A stretch of DNA of 64,000 nucleotides from Oscillospiraceae bacterium (GCA_015067185.1 SVMZ01000002.1:62001-126000), one strand, 5' to 3'; counted from the first letter of the stretch, positions 42,841-52,430 are shown. Program-made: numbers and translations. The notes: generated by a model not told the origin, from the letters alone.

Positions 42841-44088
42841 ATGGAAAAAGTACGTATTGGTGTAATCGGTGCAGGCCGCGGCACCAGCATGATCCGCTAT
42901 GCCAAAGAAGCTGATAATGCACAGCTCGTCGCTATCTGTGACAAATCTGTTGAACTGTTGGAAAAACAGAAAAAAAACTGCGGTGAAGAAGATATCGCTT
43001 ATTACACCGATTACGATGAATTTCTTAAGCATGACATGGATGCTGTTATACTGGCAAACTACGCCAACGAGCACGCACCTTTTGCAATCAAAGCCATGCG
43101 TGCTGGAAAACATGTTTTCAGCGAAGTGCTCCCCGTTCAAACAATGAAAGAGGCTGTAGAATTGATTGAAGCTGTTGAGGAAACGGGCAAAATCTATGCT
43201 TACGGTGAAAACTACTGCTACATGAGCGCCCCCTATGAAATGCGCCGTCTTTACAGAGAAGGAAAAATCGGCGAATTTGAATATGCCGAAGGTGAATATA
43301 TTCACAACTGCGAACCTATCTGGCACCTGATCACTTACGGTGAGGAAAACCATTGGCGCAATAATATGTTCTCCACCTTCTACTGCACCCACTCTCTTGG
43401 TCCCATTATCCACATCACTGGACTCAGGCCCGTTTCAGTTATCGGATTTGAGGGAACCAAAGTCGAACGCGGACTGCGCAGCGGAAGCAAAGCCGGCGCT
43501 TTTGCCATTGAAATGGTAACCCTTGAAAATGGTGGTATTATCAAGAGTATTCACGGCGGTCTTTACAAGAATTCTATCTGGTATACGGTCTACGGCTCCA
43601 AGGGACGTATGGAATCTGCCCGTGAGGATGCCAAACTCGGAGACGTCAACATGCTTTATGTCAATGCTGACGAATATTCCGGCGAATATGGTGAAGAACA
43701 TCTTGATGCCTACAAACCCGTACGCGAACATGATGATCTTGCCGCTTCCTATGGTCATGGAAATTCCGATTTCTATACGATGTATAACTTTGTCAGAAAA
43801 ATTCAAGGCTACGAAGATGCCGATACCATTGATGTTTATGAAGCACTGGACATGTTCCTTCCCGGTATATTTGCTTACCGTTCCATTCTGAATGGCGGAG
43901 CCTCTATGGAAATTCCCAATCTACGTGACCCGGAAGTGCGTGAAAAATACCGCAACGATACCATGTGCACCGATCCCAAGGTTGCCGGTGATATGCTTCT
44001 TCCCACCTCTGTCCTCGGTACCCTTCCTATTCCTGCAGAGGTTTATAAGAAAATGGAAGATCTCTGGAACCAATCCAAAGACGAGTAA
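42841..44088 (+). CDS. Gfo/Idh/MocA family oxidoreductase
   Basis: This 415-aa NAD(P)-dependent dehydrogenase has the Rossmann start RIGVIGAGRGTSMIR (about 5-19) and the GKHVFSEVLPVQT segment, where the usual EKP of the family is replaced by SEV. A C-terminal alpha/beta substrate domain follows. It oxidises a sugar, polyol or glycoside. The missing EKP lysine, normally catalytic, means that the chemistry may be altered. AAGGAG lies 7 nt upstream. It is next to the GH3 gene but has its own promoter and terminator. Confidence 0.82.
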   Translation: MEKVRIGVIGAGRGTSMIRYAKEADNAQLVAICDKSVELLEKQKKNCGEEDIAYYTDYDEFLKHDMDAVILANYANEHAPFAIKAMRAGKHVFSEVLPVQTMKEAVELIEAVEETGKIYAYGENYCYMSAPYEMRRLYREGKIGEFEYAEGEYIHNCEPIWHLITYGEENHWRNNMFSTFYCTHSLGPIIHITGLRPVSVIGFEGTKVERGLRSGSKAGAFAIEMVTLENGGIIKSIHGGLYKNSIWYTVYGSKGRMESAREDAKLGDVNMLYVNADEYSGEYGEEHLDAYKPVREHDDLAASYGHGNSDFYTMYNFVRKIQGYEDADTIDVYEALDMFLPGIFAYRSILNGGASMEIPNLRDPEVREKYRNDTMCTDPKVAGDMLLPTSVLGTLPIPAEVYKKMEDLWNQSKDE

Positions 44089-44111
44089 TATTTCTTTTCT
44101 GTTCGTTTTAG

Positions 44112-44148
44112 CCTCCCGCCCCCTCCGGCGTCGGGAGGTTTTTTTTAC
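44112..44148 (+). terminator. Terminator of the first Gfo/Idh/MocA gene
   Basis: CCTCCCG and CGGGAGG with an inner GC-rich pairing, followed by eight T. Confidence 0.9.
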
Positions 44149-44162
44149 CCATTTTCTCCATG

Positions 44163-44191
44163 TTGACAAGATATATGCTTTCAGTTAAAAT
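44163..44191 (+). promoter_or_regulatory. Promoter of gatCAB
   Basis: TTGACA (44163-44168) and TAAAAT (44186-44191) with a 17-nt spacer, 28 nt before the gatC start. Confidence 0.7.
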
Positions 44192-44219
44192 ATTATTATA
44201 CATGATAGGAGGGGATTTC

Positions 44220-44549
44220 TTGTCCAAACACGCAACTGAATTTGATATTTCGGTCATCGCCCGGCTGGCTGGTCTTGACTTAAACAAACAGGAGCTTGCC
44301 GCTGCACAAAAAGACATCTGCGACATGCTCACTCTTGCTGATACACTCGATATTATGGAGCCTATCCCAGCTGTATCCAATTTTTCAGGAACTTCCTGCA
44401 CCTTGGAAGACATTACACCAACTTCTGATGATCTTCTCTCTTTTTTAAATACAGTTTCTCCCAATGGAGAAAAATATTCAGGAGAACGCTTTTTCCTTGT
44501 TCCTGACCCCACCAATACCGCTTCTTCATCCGATCCTTCAAATGAATAA
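44220..44549 (+). CDS. gatC: Asp/Glu-tRNA amidotransferase subunit C
   Basis: This 109-aa small subunit of GatCAB stabilises the A-B complex. It has the family helix ISVIARLAGLDLNKQELAAAQKDI and the trailing EPIPAV segment. The start is a TTG at 44220 (LSKHATEF), supported by AGGAGG 8 nt upstream; the longer frame of the track runs through the promoter. It is the first gene of gatCAB. GatCAB converts mischarged Asp-tRNA-Asn or Glu-tRNA-Gln. Confidence 0.88.
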   Translation: MSKHATEFDISVIARLAGLDLNKQELAAAQKDICDMLTLADTLDIMEPIPAVSNFSGTSCTLEDITPTSDDLLSFLNTVSPNGEKYSGERFFLVPDPTNTASSSDPSNE

Positions 44550-44640
44550 TCTGTTTTTATTTATGACAAAACCACGATGCTGCTTTTCATTCTGTTTTCC
44601 TCTCCTTCTCTATATCCTTATTTATTCCGGAGGCTTCAGC

Positions 44641-46107
44641 ATGTCTTCTCACGCTGCGCTTACGCACCTTACACTCACCGAAACCGCTGCTCTGCTTCAG
44701 CAAAAGGTAATTTCCGCTGCTGAACTTACCTCAGCGTATCTTCTTCAAATTGAAAAAAAGGAACCTGTCATCGGTGCTTATCTCTCTGTTTTTGCAGAAA
44801 AAGCGCTATCCCAAGCCAATACAATCGATTCTGCACGGCTCCATGGTGATGCTGTTTCTCCTTTGAGCGGCATTCCTTACGCCGCAAAAGATAATATCTG
44901 TACCGCTTTCGGTACTACCACCTGTGCTTCAAACATGTTGGCAGCGTATCATTCCCCCTATTCCGCAAAAGTAATTGAATCATTGGAAAAACAGGGGTGT
45001 ATTCTCCTTGGTAAAACAAATCTTGATGAATTTGCCATGGGATCAACAACACAAAATTCAGCTTTTCAAATTACCAGAAATCCCCGTAATCCTTCCTGTG
45101 TTCCGGGAGGAAGTTCTGGAGGCTCTGCTGCGGCAGTTGCTGCTGATGAAGCGGTCTTTTCTCTCGGCTCCGATACCGGCGGTTCTGTCCGTCAGCCTGC
45201 TGCTTTCTGTGGTGTTGTCGGCATGAAGCCAACTTATGGCCGTGTATCACGTTACGGTCTGGTTGCATTTGCATCCTCTTTTGATCAAATTGGTCCCATC
45301 ACCAAAAATGTCTCTGACTGCGCACTCGTTATGGATACTATCTGCGGTACCGCTGCCCCCACCAATTTTTCCCGCAGTATCTCTCATTCAGAATCACTCC
45401 ACGGACTTCGCATCGGCATCCCCACCCAACTTATGGATAACAGGATTGCTCCCGATGTGCGTGCTGCAGTCTATACAGCAGCCTCTTCTTTGGAGAAATT
45501 GGGTGCCGTTGTCTCTGAATTTTCTCTTCCCTCCCTATCACAATCCCTCTCTTCTTACTATATCATCTCTTCCGCAGAAGCTTCTTCCAATCTCTCCCGC
45601 TTCGATGGTATTCGTTTTGGCTCCCGTACCAATCATACCAGAACCATCAGTGAGCTCTATGAGCGTTCCCGCAGTGAGGGATTTGGGTCTGAGGTAAAAC
45701 GCCGGATTATGCTTGGTACCTTTGTTCTTAGTGCCGGTTTTGGCGACGATTATTATAAAAAAGCACTAACCCTTCGTGAAAAGCTGAAAAATGATTTTGC
45801 AAATCAATTCAACCAGTATGATCTTCTTCTTTCTCCTACTGCTCCTACATCGGCTTACCGGCTGGATCAAAAATGGAACGATCCTCTCGAGATGTATCTG
45901 GGGGATATCTGTACTGTACCCATGAGTCTGGCCGGTCTTCCCGCGCTCTCTCTTCCCTGCGGAGAAAATGTAAACGGACTTCCCCTTGCCATTCAACTGA
46001 CAGGAAACCATTTCTGTGAAACTGAACTTCTTCGCTGTGCTGCCGTTTTAGAATCAGAATTGGGATGTTATCACACCGGGAAGGAGAAGCTCTATGAATA
46101 CATATGA
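44641..46107 (+). CDS. gatA: Asp/Glu-tRNA amidotransferase subunit A
   Basis: This 488-aa amidase subunit releases ammonia from glutamine for transamidation. The Ser-cisSer-Lys triad is complete: K83 in YAAKDN, S158 in GGSSGGS and S182 in DTGGSVRQP, with spacings equal to those of known GatA. The ATG at 44641 has GGAGG 7 nt upstream. A longer in-frame ORF adds a hydrophobic segment but would lie outside the ribosome site. A 91-nt gap separates it from gatC and it overlaps gatB by 14 nt. Confidence 0.95.
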   Translation: MSSHAALTHLTLTETAALLQQKVISAAELTSAYLLQIEKKEPVIGAYLSVFAEKALSQANTIDSARLHGDAVSPLSGIPYAAKDNICTAFGTTTCASNMLAAYHSPYSAKVIESLEKQGCILLGKTNLDEFAMGSTTQNSAFQITRNPRNPSCVPGGSSGGSAAAVAADEAVFSLGSDTGGSVRQPAAFCGVVGMKPTYGRVSRYGLVAFASSFDQIGPITKNVSDCALVMDTICGTAAPTNFSRSISHSESLHGLRIGIPTQLMDNRIAPDVRAAVYTAASSLEKLGAVVSEFSLPSLSQSLSSYYIISSAEASSNLSRFDGIRFGSRTNHTRTISELYERSRSEGFGSEVKRRIMLGTFVLSAGFGDDYYKKALTLREKLKNDFANQFNQYDLLLSPTAPTSAYRLDQKWNDPLEMYLGDICTVPMSLAGLPALSLPCGENVNGLPLAIQLTGNHFCETELLRCAAVLESELGCYHTGKEKLYEYI

Positions 46108-47515
46108 ACCTGTTATCGGTCTTGAAATCCACGTAGAGCTCAAAACAGAGCAAAAACTTTTCTGTTCCTGCTCTACCAAATTCGGCGCAGTCTCCAACAC
46201 CCAGGTATGTCCTGTCTGTCTGGGCCTGCCCGGCGTGCTTCCTGTCCTCAATCCCAAGGCTGTGGAACTCGCTGTAAAAGCCGGACTCGCCCTCAACTGC
46301 GAAATATCCCGCTACTCTGCTTTTGACCGCAAAAACTATCTCTATCCTGACCTTCCCAAAGGATACCAGATCTCTCAGTTCTATCTGCCGCTTTGTCAAA
46401 ACGGATATCTCGACATTGAAATTGAAGGCACTACCAAGCGTATTGGTATTACCCGTATCCATATGGAAGAAGATGCTGGTAAACTGCTCCATGATCCGGA
46501 ACTCGGTACCCTTGTGGACTGTAACCGCTGCGGTGTTCCATTGATTGAAATTGTCACCGAACCGGATTTTCGTTCTGCTGCGGAAGCATCCGCTTTCCTT
46601 GAAAAGCTGCGTACGCTGCTTGTCCATACAGATGTTTCCGACTGCCGTATGAATGAAGGTTCTCTTCGCTGCGATGTCAATCTCTCTGTACGCAAAATTG
46701 GGGATTCCAACTTTGGTACCCGCACCGAGACAAAAAATCTTAATTCCTTTCATTCTGTCCGACGCACAATCGAATATGAAACCTCTCGTCAAATCGCTGT
46801 TTTGGAATCAGGCGGCACAGTATACCAGGAAACACTGCGTCTGGATCAAACCAGGTGGCAAACGCAGGTGATGCGCCGTAAAGAAAATGCCGACGATTAT
46901 CGCTATTTTCCCGACCCGGATCTTTCTCCTCTTCTTCTTGACGATGAGAGTATACACACCATTGCTGCATCCATGCCGCTCCTTCCTGAACAACGCCGTG
47001 CTGTCTATATGGATCGTTACGCACTTTCCGAATACGATGCCAATTTATTGACTGAACGTCCCGATGTGGCCGATTTTTTCGAAAAAGCGGCCGCTCTCAC
47101 CTCGTATCCCAAAGCTGCCGCCAATTTACTCATCACCGAAGGCTTCCGGCTTCTCAACGCCTATACGCAAATTCCCATTTCTCCCGAGCAGTTGGCGGAA
47201 ACCGCTGAAATTTATGGCAACGGCAGCATCAACAGCACCTCTGCCAAGCGGCTTTTTCATGAGTTGTGGGAAAATGGCGGAAATCCGAAGGAACTCGTTG
47301 ATCAACTCGGACTTTCACTGATTGGTGATGAAGAGGCTCTGCGCAAGCAGATTGTCGACATTCTCTCCGGCTGTCAGTCGGCTGTGGAAGACTATAAAAA
47401 CGGAAAAACACGTGCTTTCGGTGCTATTATGGGAGAAGCCATGCGTGTTACTGCAGGGCGGGCTGAACCTAAATTACTGAAAAAACTGATCACCGAAGCC
47501 CTTGAGGAATTGTAA
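46094..47515 (+). CDS. gatB: Asp/Glu-tRNA amidotransferase subunit B
   Basis: This 473-aa subunit binds the misacylated tRNA and activates its acid side chain by ATP-dependent phosphorylation. It opens with VIGLEIHVELKTEQKLFC and the zinc cysteines CSC and CPVCLG, has the GatB signature YLYPDLPKGYQISQF, and ends in a YqeY-like helical tail. It overlaps gatA by 14 nt, with AAGGAG 7 nt before its ATG, so translation is coupled. As GlnRS is also encoded here, tRNA-Asn is the likelier substrate. Confidence 0.95.
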   Translation: MNTYEPVIGLEIHVELKTEQKLFCSCSTKFGAVSNTQVCPVCLGLPGVLPVLNPKAVELAVKAGLALNCEISRYSAFDRKNYLYPDLPKGYQISQFYLPLCQNGYLDIEIEGTTKRIGITRIHMEEDAGKLLHDPELGTLVDCNRCGVPLIEIVTEPDFRSAAEASAFLEKLRTLLVHTDVSDCRMNEGSLRCDVNLSVRKIGDSNFGTRTETKNLNSFHSVRRTIEYETSRQIAVLESGGTVYQETLRLDQTRWQTQVMRRKENADDYRYFPDPDLSPLLLDDESIHTIAASMPLLPEQRRAVYMDRYALSEYDANLLTERPDVADFFEKAAALTSYPKAAANLLITEGFRLLNAYTQIPISPEQLAETAEIYGNGSINSTSAKRLFHELWENGGNPKELVDQLGLSLIGDEEALRKQIVDILSGCQSAVEDYKNGKTRAFGAIMGEAMRVTAGRAEPKLLKKLITEALEEL

Positions 47516-47516
47516 A

Positions 47517-48275
47517 ATGAATGAGCTTTTTATCAATAGAATCACACTGGGCAATCTTCCTCCCAGAAGTTCTTACCTCTCCACACTTCCCGTGGTAAAG
47601 AATCTTTATGCTATGGAAGAGGGAATTGAGCTTACCTCTCCCATTACCTTTCTGGTAGGAGAAAATGGAATCGGAAAATCCACATTGTTGGAAGCGATTG
47701 CCGTAAAATATGGTTTTAACCCTGAGGGAGGCAGCCGCAATTTCAACTTTTCCACCCACGCCACCCACTCAGATCTTTATCATTCCCTGCATCTTACCAA
47801 AGGCTATCGACAACCCAAGGACGGTTATTTTCTCCGTGCCGAGAGCTTCTATAATGTTGCCACCAATATTGATGAACTGGATGATCAGCCCTCCTTTAGC
47901 CCTCCCATTATCTCAAGCTATGGCGGTATTTCCCTCCACGAACAATCTCACGGTGAAAGTTTTTTTGCGCTGATCTTCAACCGTTTTGGTGGTAATGGTC
48001 TCTATCTGCTCGACGAGCCGGAGGCCGCGCTCTCTGCTACAAGACAGCTATCACTGATCATTCGCCTGAATGAACTTGCCAAAAACGGTTCCCAGTTTAT
48101 CATTGCCACCCATTCACCCTTGCTGATTGCAACCCCCGGCGCTCAGATATTCTCTTTAAGCGAAAATACCATTGAGTCCATCCCCTATGAATTGACCGAG
48201 AATTATATTGTTACCAAGCGTTTCCTGTGTGATACCGACCGTATGCTGAAACAATTGCTCGACAACACACCATAA
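47517..48275 (+). CDS. AAA family ATPase (SMC/ABC-type ATP-binding domain)
   Basis: This 257-aa stand-alone ATPase has Walker A GENGIGKST (about 49-57), the signature-like EQSHGES (about 140-146), Walker B NGLYLLDEPEAALS (about 160-173) and a switch histidine in IIATHSPLL. There are no membrane segments and no coiled coil. It resembles the AAA_21/RecF-like ATPases often annotated as 'ATP-binding protein'. It starts 1 nt after the gatB stop and shares that operon, with GAGG about 9 nt upstream. Its function is unknown. Confidence 0.8.
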   Translation: MNELFINRITLGNLPPRSSYLSTLPVVKNLYAMEEGIELTSPITFLVGENGIGKSTLLEAIAVKYGFNPEGGSRNFNFSTHATHSDLYHSLHLTKGYRQPKDGYFLRAESFYNVATNIDELDDQPSFSPPIISSYGGISLHEQSHGESFFALIFNRFGGNGLYLLDEPEAALSATRQLSLIIRLNELAKNGSQFIIATHSPLLIATPGAQIFSLSENTIESIPYELTENYIVTKRFLCDTDRMLKQLLDNTP

Positions 48276-48327
48276 CCAAAAGCAGCAGCCATGATATGTT
48301 TCATTATGACTGCTGCTTTTAATTTTA
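48276..48327. terminator. Bidirectional terminator between the ATPase and AraC genes
   Basis: AAAAGCAGCAG at 48278 and CTGCTGCTTTT at 48310 pair, with extra inner pairing, at the junction of convergent genes. Confidence 0.8.
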
Positions 48328-48338
48328 CCCTTTGTCTG

Positions 48339-49193
48339 CTATTCTCTGCTTCGTCTGGATTTATTCTCTCTGGCATGATATCCGCGCTTTTTCAGGTAGA
48401 GTCTGCTGAAATAATTCTGATCTTCATATCCTACCAATGCCGCTGCCTCTTTTATATTCAGGTCAGTACTTTGCAGAATGTCTTCTGCTGCGCGCAGACG
48501 TGTTTCAATCATATATTCGTGCGGTGTAACGCCGAACAATTCCCGGAATACCACATTATAACGCCCTTCGCTGAGATTTTCTATTTTCGCCAGCTCTTCC
48601 ACGGTAATCGGTTCCGGATAATGCTGTGCGATATATCTCAATGACCTCCTCAGACGATAAGATACCTCTGCCTCACCGCTTGCACTGTCTTTTCCCCTGC
48701 GAAGCTCTGCAAGTATACACTGCAGACATCCGGCCGCATCAATTTCGCCTTCTGCTCCCCCAAGAATAAAGGTATCAAAAAGCCGGAAAAAACGCTCTGT
48801 AATGTTTTCCTGCATCTCTGCCGCCGTTTCATAAAGTCTGTCGCACTCCAAACCAACACGTTCCAACAATTCTTTTACCCCGTTACCGGTAAAATGCACC
48901 CAAAGATACACCATAACTCCCTGATCCTCTTTCCCATAATGATAAGGAGTATGGGCTGAGTGAATATAAAAATTTCCCGGCTTCATGGGGAGTTTTCCGG
49001 CACGACTGCTTAGTGAAATACTTCCGGTATGCATAAACATCAGATAATAATCATTTCTTCCCCGTGGATTATCCGAAACGAAGGGATGTTCAATATTGAC
49101 TGCTCCCGTACAGTTCACATGCAGCCACCGATCCTTCAGCTCCAGATTGTCTGTTTCACTTAACGAATGCCTGTAACTTCTTTGCCTAATCAT
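48339..49193 (-). CDS. AraC family transcriptional regulator
   Basis: This 284-aa regulator has an AraC-type cupin sensor (about 1-150, including NFYIHSAHTPYHY) and a C-terminal double HTH (about 185-282, with LAKIENLSEGRYNVVFRELFG and VGYEDQNYFSRLYLKKRGY). The ATG at 49193 has GGAG 6 nt upstream. It is divergent from the TIM-barrel/oxidoreductase operon, which it probably controls. Confidence 0.88.
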   Translation of the reverse strand: MIRQRSYRHSLSETDNLELKDRWLHVNCTGAVNIEHPFVSDNPRGRNDYYLMFMHTGSISLSSRAGKLPMKPGNFYIHSAHTPYHYGKEDQGVMVYLWVHFTGNGVKELLERVGLECDRLYETAAEMQENITERFFRLFDTFILGGAEGEIDAAGCLQCILAELRRGKDSASGEAEVSYRLRRSLRYIAQHYPEPITVEELAKIENLSEGRYNVVFRELFGVTPHEYMIETRLRAAEDILQSTDLNIKEAAALVGYEDQNYFSRLYLKKRGYHARENKSRRSRE

Positions 49194-49312
49194 AATTCTC
49201 TCCATAAATCATCGTTTTTGTCCAGTTTTCATCAGAATACTCCATAGACATTTTTCACTAATAAGTATACAATAATAATCAATAAAATAAAAGAGGTAAG
49301 GAGTGTTATTTT

Positions 49313-50137
49313 ATGAAACGTTCAATAAATGCCTGGTCCATACCCTCTGATGTCGGGTTTGAGGATATGTTCCGCGATATCAGCAAAGCCGGTTTTGAAG
49401 GAATTGAACTTAACGTAGACAGAGACGACCGCAGTGCTCATTCTCTGACTATGGGCATGACTAAATCGGAACTTTTAAATATCCGGGCACTGGCAGAAGC
49501 CAACGGTCTTGCTATACACAGTATATCCACCTCCCTTTATGGAGATTCTCTCGGCTCTCCCGATGCTGCAAGAAGAGACTTCGGTAAGCGTTTGCTGCTG
49601 ACTCAGCTTGATTTTGCCGAAACACTGGGCGCTGATGCCATTCTTGCTGTTCCCGGCGGCATCTCCCTCGATAACTCCATCAAAGCAGCACGTGAAAACT
49701 CTCTCTCATCGCTTTTGTCCATAAAATCCGAAATTGAAGGCAGCCCTGTCATTGTCGGACTTGAAAATGTTTGGAACTATTTCTTTGCCGGTCCCATTGA
49801 TATGGTACAGTTTATCGATGAGCTGAACTCTCCTCATATTCAGGCTTACTTCGATATCGGCAATGTGGCCATCTTCTCTGAGCCGTGGCACTGGATTGAG
49901 TTGCTGGACAAGCGGATTGCTAAAATCCACGTCAAAGACTTCGTCCGTACCGGTACCAACGCCGGCACTTTTGTCAATCTGCTGGAAGGCTCCATTGACT
50001 GGAAACGCTCTATGGATGCACTCCGCGCTGCCGGTTATGATGGTTATATCACTGCGGAACTTGGAACCATTGCTGCTGCGCCTCAGTTCCTCTATGATAT
50101 TACATCCAAAGCTCTTGACACCATATTTGCACTTTAA
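49313..50137 (+). CDS. Sugar phosphate isomerase/epimerase family TIM-barrel protein
   Basis: This 274-aa protein has the AP-endonuclease-2/xylose-isomerase-like barrel. Metal ligands can be read in VGLENVWN (Glu, about 146), YFDIGN (Asp, about 181), KIHVKDF (His, about 207) and TAELG (Glu, about 246). It is cytosolic. Relatives epimerise keto-sugars, and some cleave 3-keto-glycosides by elimination with a divalent metal. It is the first gene of a three-gene operon with two Gfo/Idh/MocA oxidoreductases, a grouping that suggests oxidation followed by epimerisation or C-O/C-C cleavage of a sugar. AAGGAG is 9 nt upstream. Confidence 0.85.
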   Translation: MKRSINAWSIPSDVGFEDMFRDISKAGFEGIELNVDRDDRSAHSLTMGMTKSELLNIRALAEANGLAIHSISTSLYGDSLGSPDAARRDFGKRLLLTQLDFAETLGADAILAVPGGISLDNSIKAARENSLSSLLSIKSEIEGSPVIVGLENVWNYFFAGPIDMVQFIDELNSPHIQAYFDIGNVAIFSEPWHWIELLDKRIAKIHVKDFVRTGTNAGTFVNLLEGSIDWKRSMDALRAAGYDGYITAELGTIAAAPQFLYDITSKALDTIFAL

Positions 50138-50155
50138 GAAAGGACGGAAAACAAT

Positions 50156-51193
50156 ATGAAAAAACTTGCTCTTATCGGCTGCGGCGGTATCGGCAGCTAT
50201 CACCTTGGTCATTTTCTGGATTACACTGATGTTGAACTGGCAGGCTTCTGCGATATCATTCCCGAGCGTGCTCAGGCTTTTGTGGACCGTGCCGGCTGCG
50301 GACGTGCTTTCACCGATTTTAAAGAAATGTATGATGAAATCAATCCCGATATGGTTTTCATCTGTGTTCCTCCCTATGCCCACGGTGAAATTGAATTTGA
50401 GACCATTCGCCGCCATATTCCCTTCTTTGTAGAGAAACCTCTGGCACTTGATGTTGATCTTGCACGTAAGATCAATGCTCTTGTCACACAAGCCGGTCTG
50501 ATTACCGCCTGCGGTTTTCAGTGCCGTTACAGCAACATCGTGGATGACACCAAGGCTTTTGCCCGTGATCATGAGATTCTTTTTGTCAACTGCAATCGTT
50601 TTGGCGGTGTTCCCTCCACCGAGTGGTGGGGAGATAAGAGCCTTTCCGGCGGTCAGATCGTTGAGCAGACCATCCATAACTTCGATATGATTCGCTATAT
50701 CATCGGCGATCCTGTAGAGGTTTATACCATCGGTGCCACCGGTTTTGTTTCCGGATATAAAAACTACAACACCGATGATATGACTGTCACCTCTGTACGC
50801 TTTGCTTCCGGCGCCCTTGCCGCCCTTTCTACCGGTTGCTTCGCCACAGATGGCTCCGCTTCCGACAATAAGATCACCTTTACCGCCCGCGATTCCCGTC
50901 TGGATCACTATATCATTGATAAAGCCGTCATCTATGGTGCTGCTCCGAAGGCAACTGAGGAAACGGTGGATATCGTTGTCAAAGGCGACGGTGCTATGCG
51001 TTCCACTGCTGACGGTATTGTGATCAAGGACGACGGTCTTGCCGGTGTTCGCTGCGACCGCACTTTCGTTGATGCGGTACTCACCGGAGATGCCTCCAAG
51101 ATCCGTTCCCCCTATGCCGATGCCCTCCGTTCCGTAGAATTTACCCTTGCCTGCAACCTCTCTCAAGAAATCTCCTCTCCTGTTGAACTTTAA
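50156..51193 (+). CDS. Gfo/Idh/MocA family oxidoreductase
   Basis: This 345-aa NAD(P)-dependent dehydrogenase has the Rossmann start LALIGCGGIGSYH (about 3-15) and the catalytic EKP in FFVEKPLALD (about 96). The His in EQTIHNFDMIRY (about 178) matches the family's active-site histidine. It probably oxidises the hydroxyl of a sugar or glycoside. It begins 18 nt after the TIM-barrel gene, in the same operon. Confidence 0.88.
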   Translation: MKKLALIGCGGIGSYHLGHFLDYTDVELAGFCDIIPERAQAFVDRAGCGRAFTDFKEMYDEINPDMVFICVPPYAHGEIEFETIRRHIPFFVEKPLALDVDLARKINALVTQAGLITACGFQCRYSNIVDDTKAFARDHEILFVNCNRFGGVPSTEWWGDKSLSGGQIVEQTIHNFDMIRYIIGDPVEVYTIGATGFVSGYKNYNTDDMTVTSVRFASGALAALSTGCFATDGSASDNKITFTARDSRLDHYIIDKAVIYGAAPKATEETVDIVVKGDGAMRSTADGIVIKDDGLAGVRCDRTFVDAVLTGDASKIRSPYADALRSVEFTLACNLSQEISSPVEL

Positions 51194-51222
51194 TTCTTCT
51201 TTCTCAGAAAGGGGTCATTTTT

Positions 51223-52368
51223 ATGAAAATAGGAATCATTGGTTTGGGAAGCCGCTGTCTCGGTCTTTTAAAAACGCTTTTATCCATAGAAAAGGATATT
51301 GTCATTGCTGCCGTGGCAGATCCTGCTCCGGACTCCGTAACCGAAAAGCTCAGCGAACTCTCCCTCTCCTACTCTCCTAAACTCTATACTGAGGCAGACG
51401 AGATGCTGGATTATGAAACCCTTGACGGTGTCTTTGTTGCCACACGCTGTAATCTTCACGCTCAGCTTGCCATCAAAGTACTTAAACGTAAAATTCCTCT
51501 GTTTTTGGAAAAACCCATTGCCACCAATCTGGAAGATCTTCGCCAACTGAATGCGTTTGTTGAAGAATGCAACGATAACGTTGTCGTTTCCTTCCCCCTG
51601 CGCCTGACTTCTATTGTTCAGAAGGCAAAAGAGATCGTTCTCTCTGGTGATCTTGGTGATATTGAAAACGTCAATGCCTTCAACGATGTTCCCTATGGCG
51701 GCGTATATTACCACAACTGGTACCGCGATGAGAATACAACGCAGGGACTTTTCCTTCAGAAAGCTACCCACGATTTTGACGTTCTCAATTCTATTCTGAC
51801 ACCACTTCCCGTAGAGATTTGCGCCATGACATCCAAGCGCATTTTTACCGGTGATATGCCTGCCGGATTAAAATGCGATGATTGTGACCGTCAGCTTTTC
51901 TGCTGGGACAGTAAATACTATAATGAAACCTTCCGCAACGATTCTTCCAACGGGGACTATTGTGCCTTTGCTGTGGATACCGGCAATGAGGATTCCGGTT
52001 CTGCCTTGATTCGCTACAATACCGGTATGCATACATCCTATTCCCAGAATTTCTTCAGCCGTAAAAAAGCAGCCCGCCGTGGTGCAAGACTTTACGGTTA
52101 CCGCGGTACATTGGAGTTCGATTTCTATGCCGGTGAAAAGGTGCGTGTTTACGATCACTTCTCCGGAAATGTAACAGACTACGATGCTCCCAACTCCCTT
52201 GGCGGACATGGCGGCGGTGACTCTGCTCTCATGCGCAACTTTGCAGATATCATGAGAGGGGAAGATATTTCCCGTTCCACCCTGGCTGACGGCATCAAGA
52301 GTGCACTGATGTGCCTCCGTGCCCGTGAGTCTGCGCAGAACAGTCGTTTCTGCAAGATTGAACTGTAA
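51223..52368 (+). CDS. Gfo/Idh/MocA family oxidoreductase
   Basis: This 381-aa member of the same superfamily as the previous gene has GIIGLGSRCLGLLKTLL (about 3-19), LFLEKPIATN with the catalytic lysine, and KATHDFDVLNSI with the histidine. A Cys-rich insert, CDDCDRQLFCW (about 215-225), has the look of a metal-binding loop that most relatives lack. It starts 29 nt after the previous gene. Two oxidoreductases plus a TIM barrel suggest a two-step redox pathway (oxidise, cleave or epimerise, reduce). Confidence 0.87.
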   Translation: MKIGIIGLGSRCLGLLKTLLSIEKDIVIAAVADPAPDSVTEKLSELSLSYSPKLYTEADEMLDYETLDGVFVATRCNLHAQLAIKVLKRKIPLFLEKPIATNLEDLRQLNAFVEECNDNVVVSFPLRLTSIVQKAKEIVLSGDLGDIENVNAFNDVPYGGVYYHNWYRDENTTQGLFLQKATHDFDVLNSILTPLPVEICAMTSKRIFTGDMPAGLKCDDCDRQLFCWDSKYYNETFRNDSSNGDYCAFAVDTGNEDSGSALIRYNTGMHTSYSQNFFSRKKAARRGARLYGYRGTLEFDFYAGEKVRVYDHFSGNVTDYDAPNSLGGHGGGDSALMRNFADIMRGEDISRSTLADGIKSALMCLRARESAQNSRFCKIEL

Positions 52369-52390
52369 TAGAGTTCTCTTCTTACAACAA

Positions 52391-52430
52391 CAAGCCCGAA
52401 ACACAGCAACTTGTGTTTCGGGCTTTACGC
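52391..52430 (+). terminator. Terminator of the TIM-barrel/oxidoreductase operon
   Basis: AAGCCCGAAACACA and TGTGTTTCGGGCTT form a 14-bp perfect stem. Confidence 0.85.

Noticed and set aside
44464-44640. N-terminal hydrophobic extension of GatA
   Set aside because: The frame is open upstream and reads as a membrane helix, but GGAGG is 7 nt before ATG 44641 and GatA is cytosolic. The upstream part overlaps gatC.
49706-51166. 486-aa ORF opposite the TIM-barrel and oxidoreductase genes
   Set aside because: It spans two real genes and has no motif; a codon-bias shadow.
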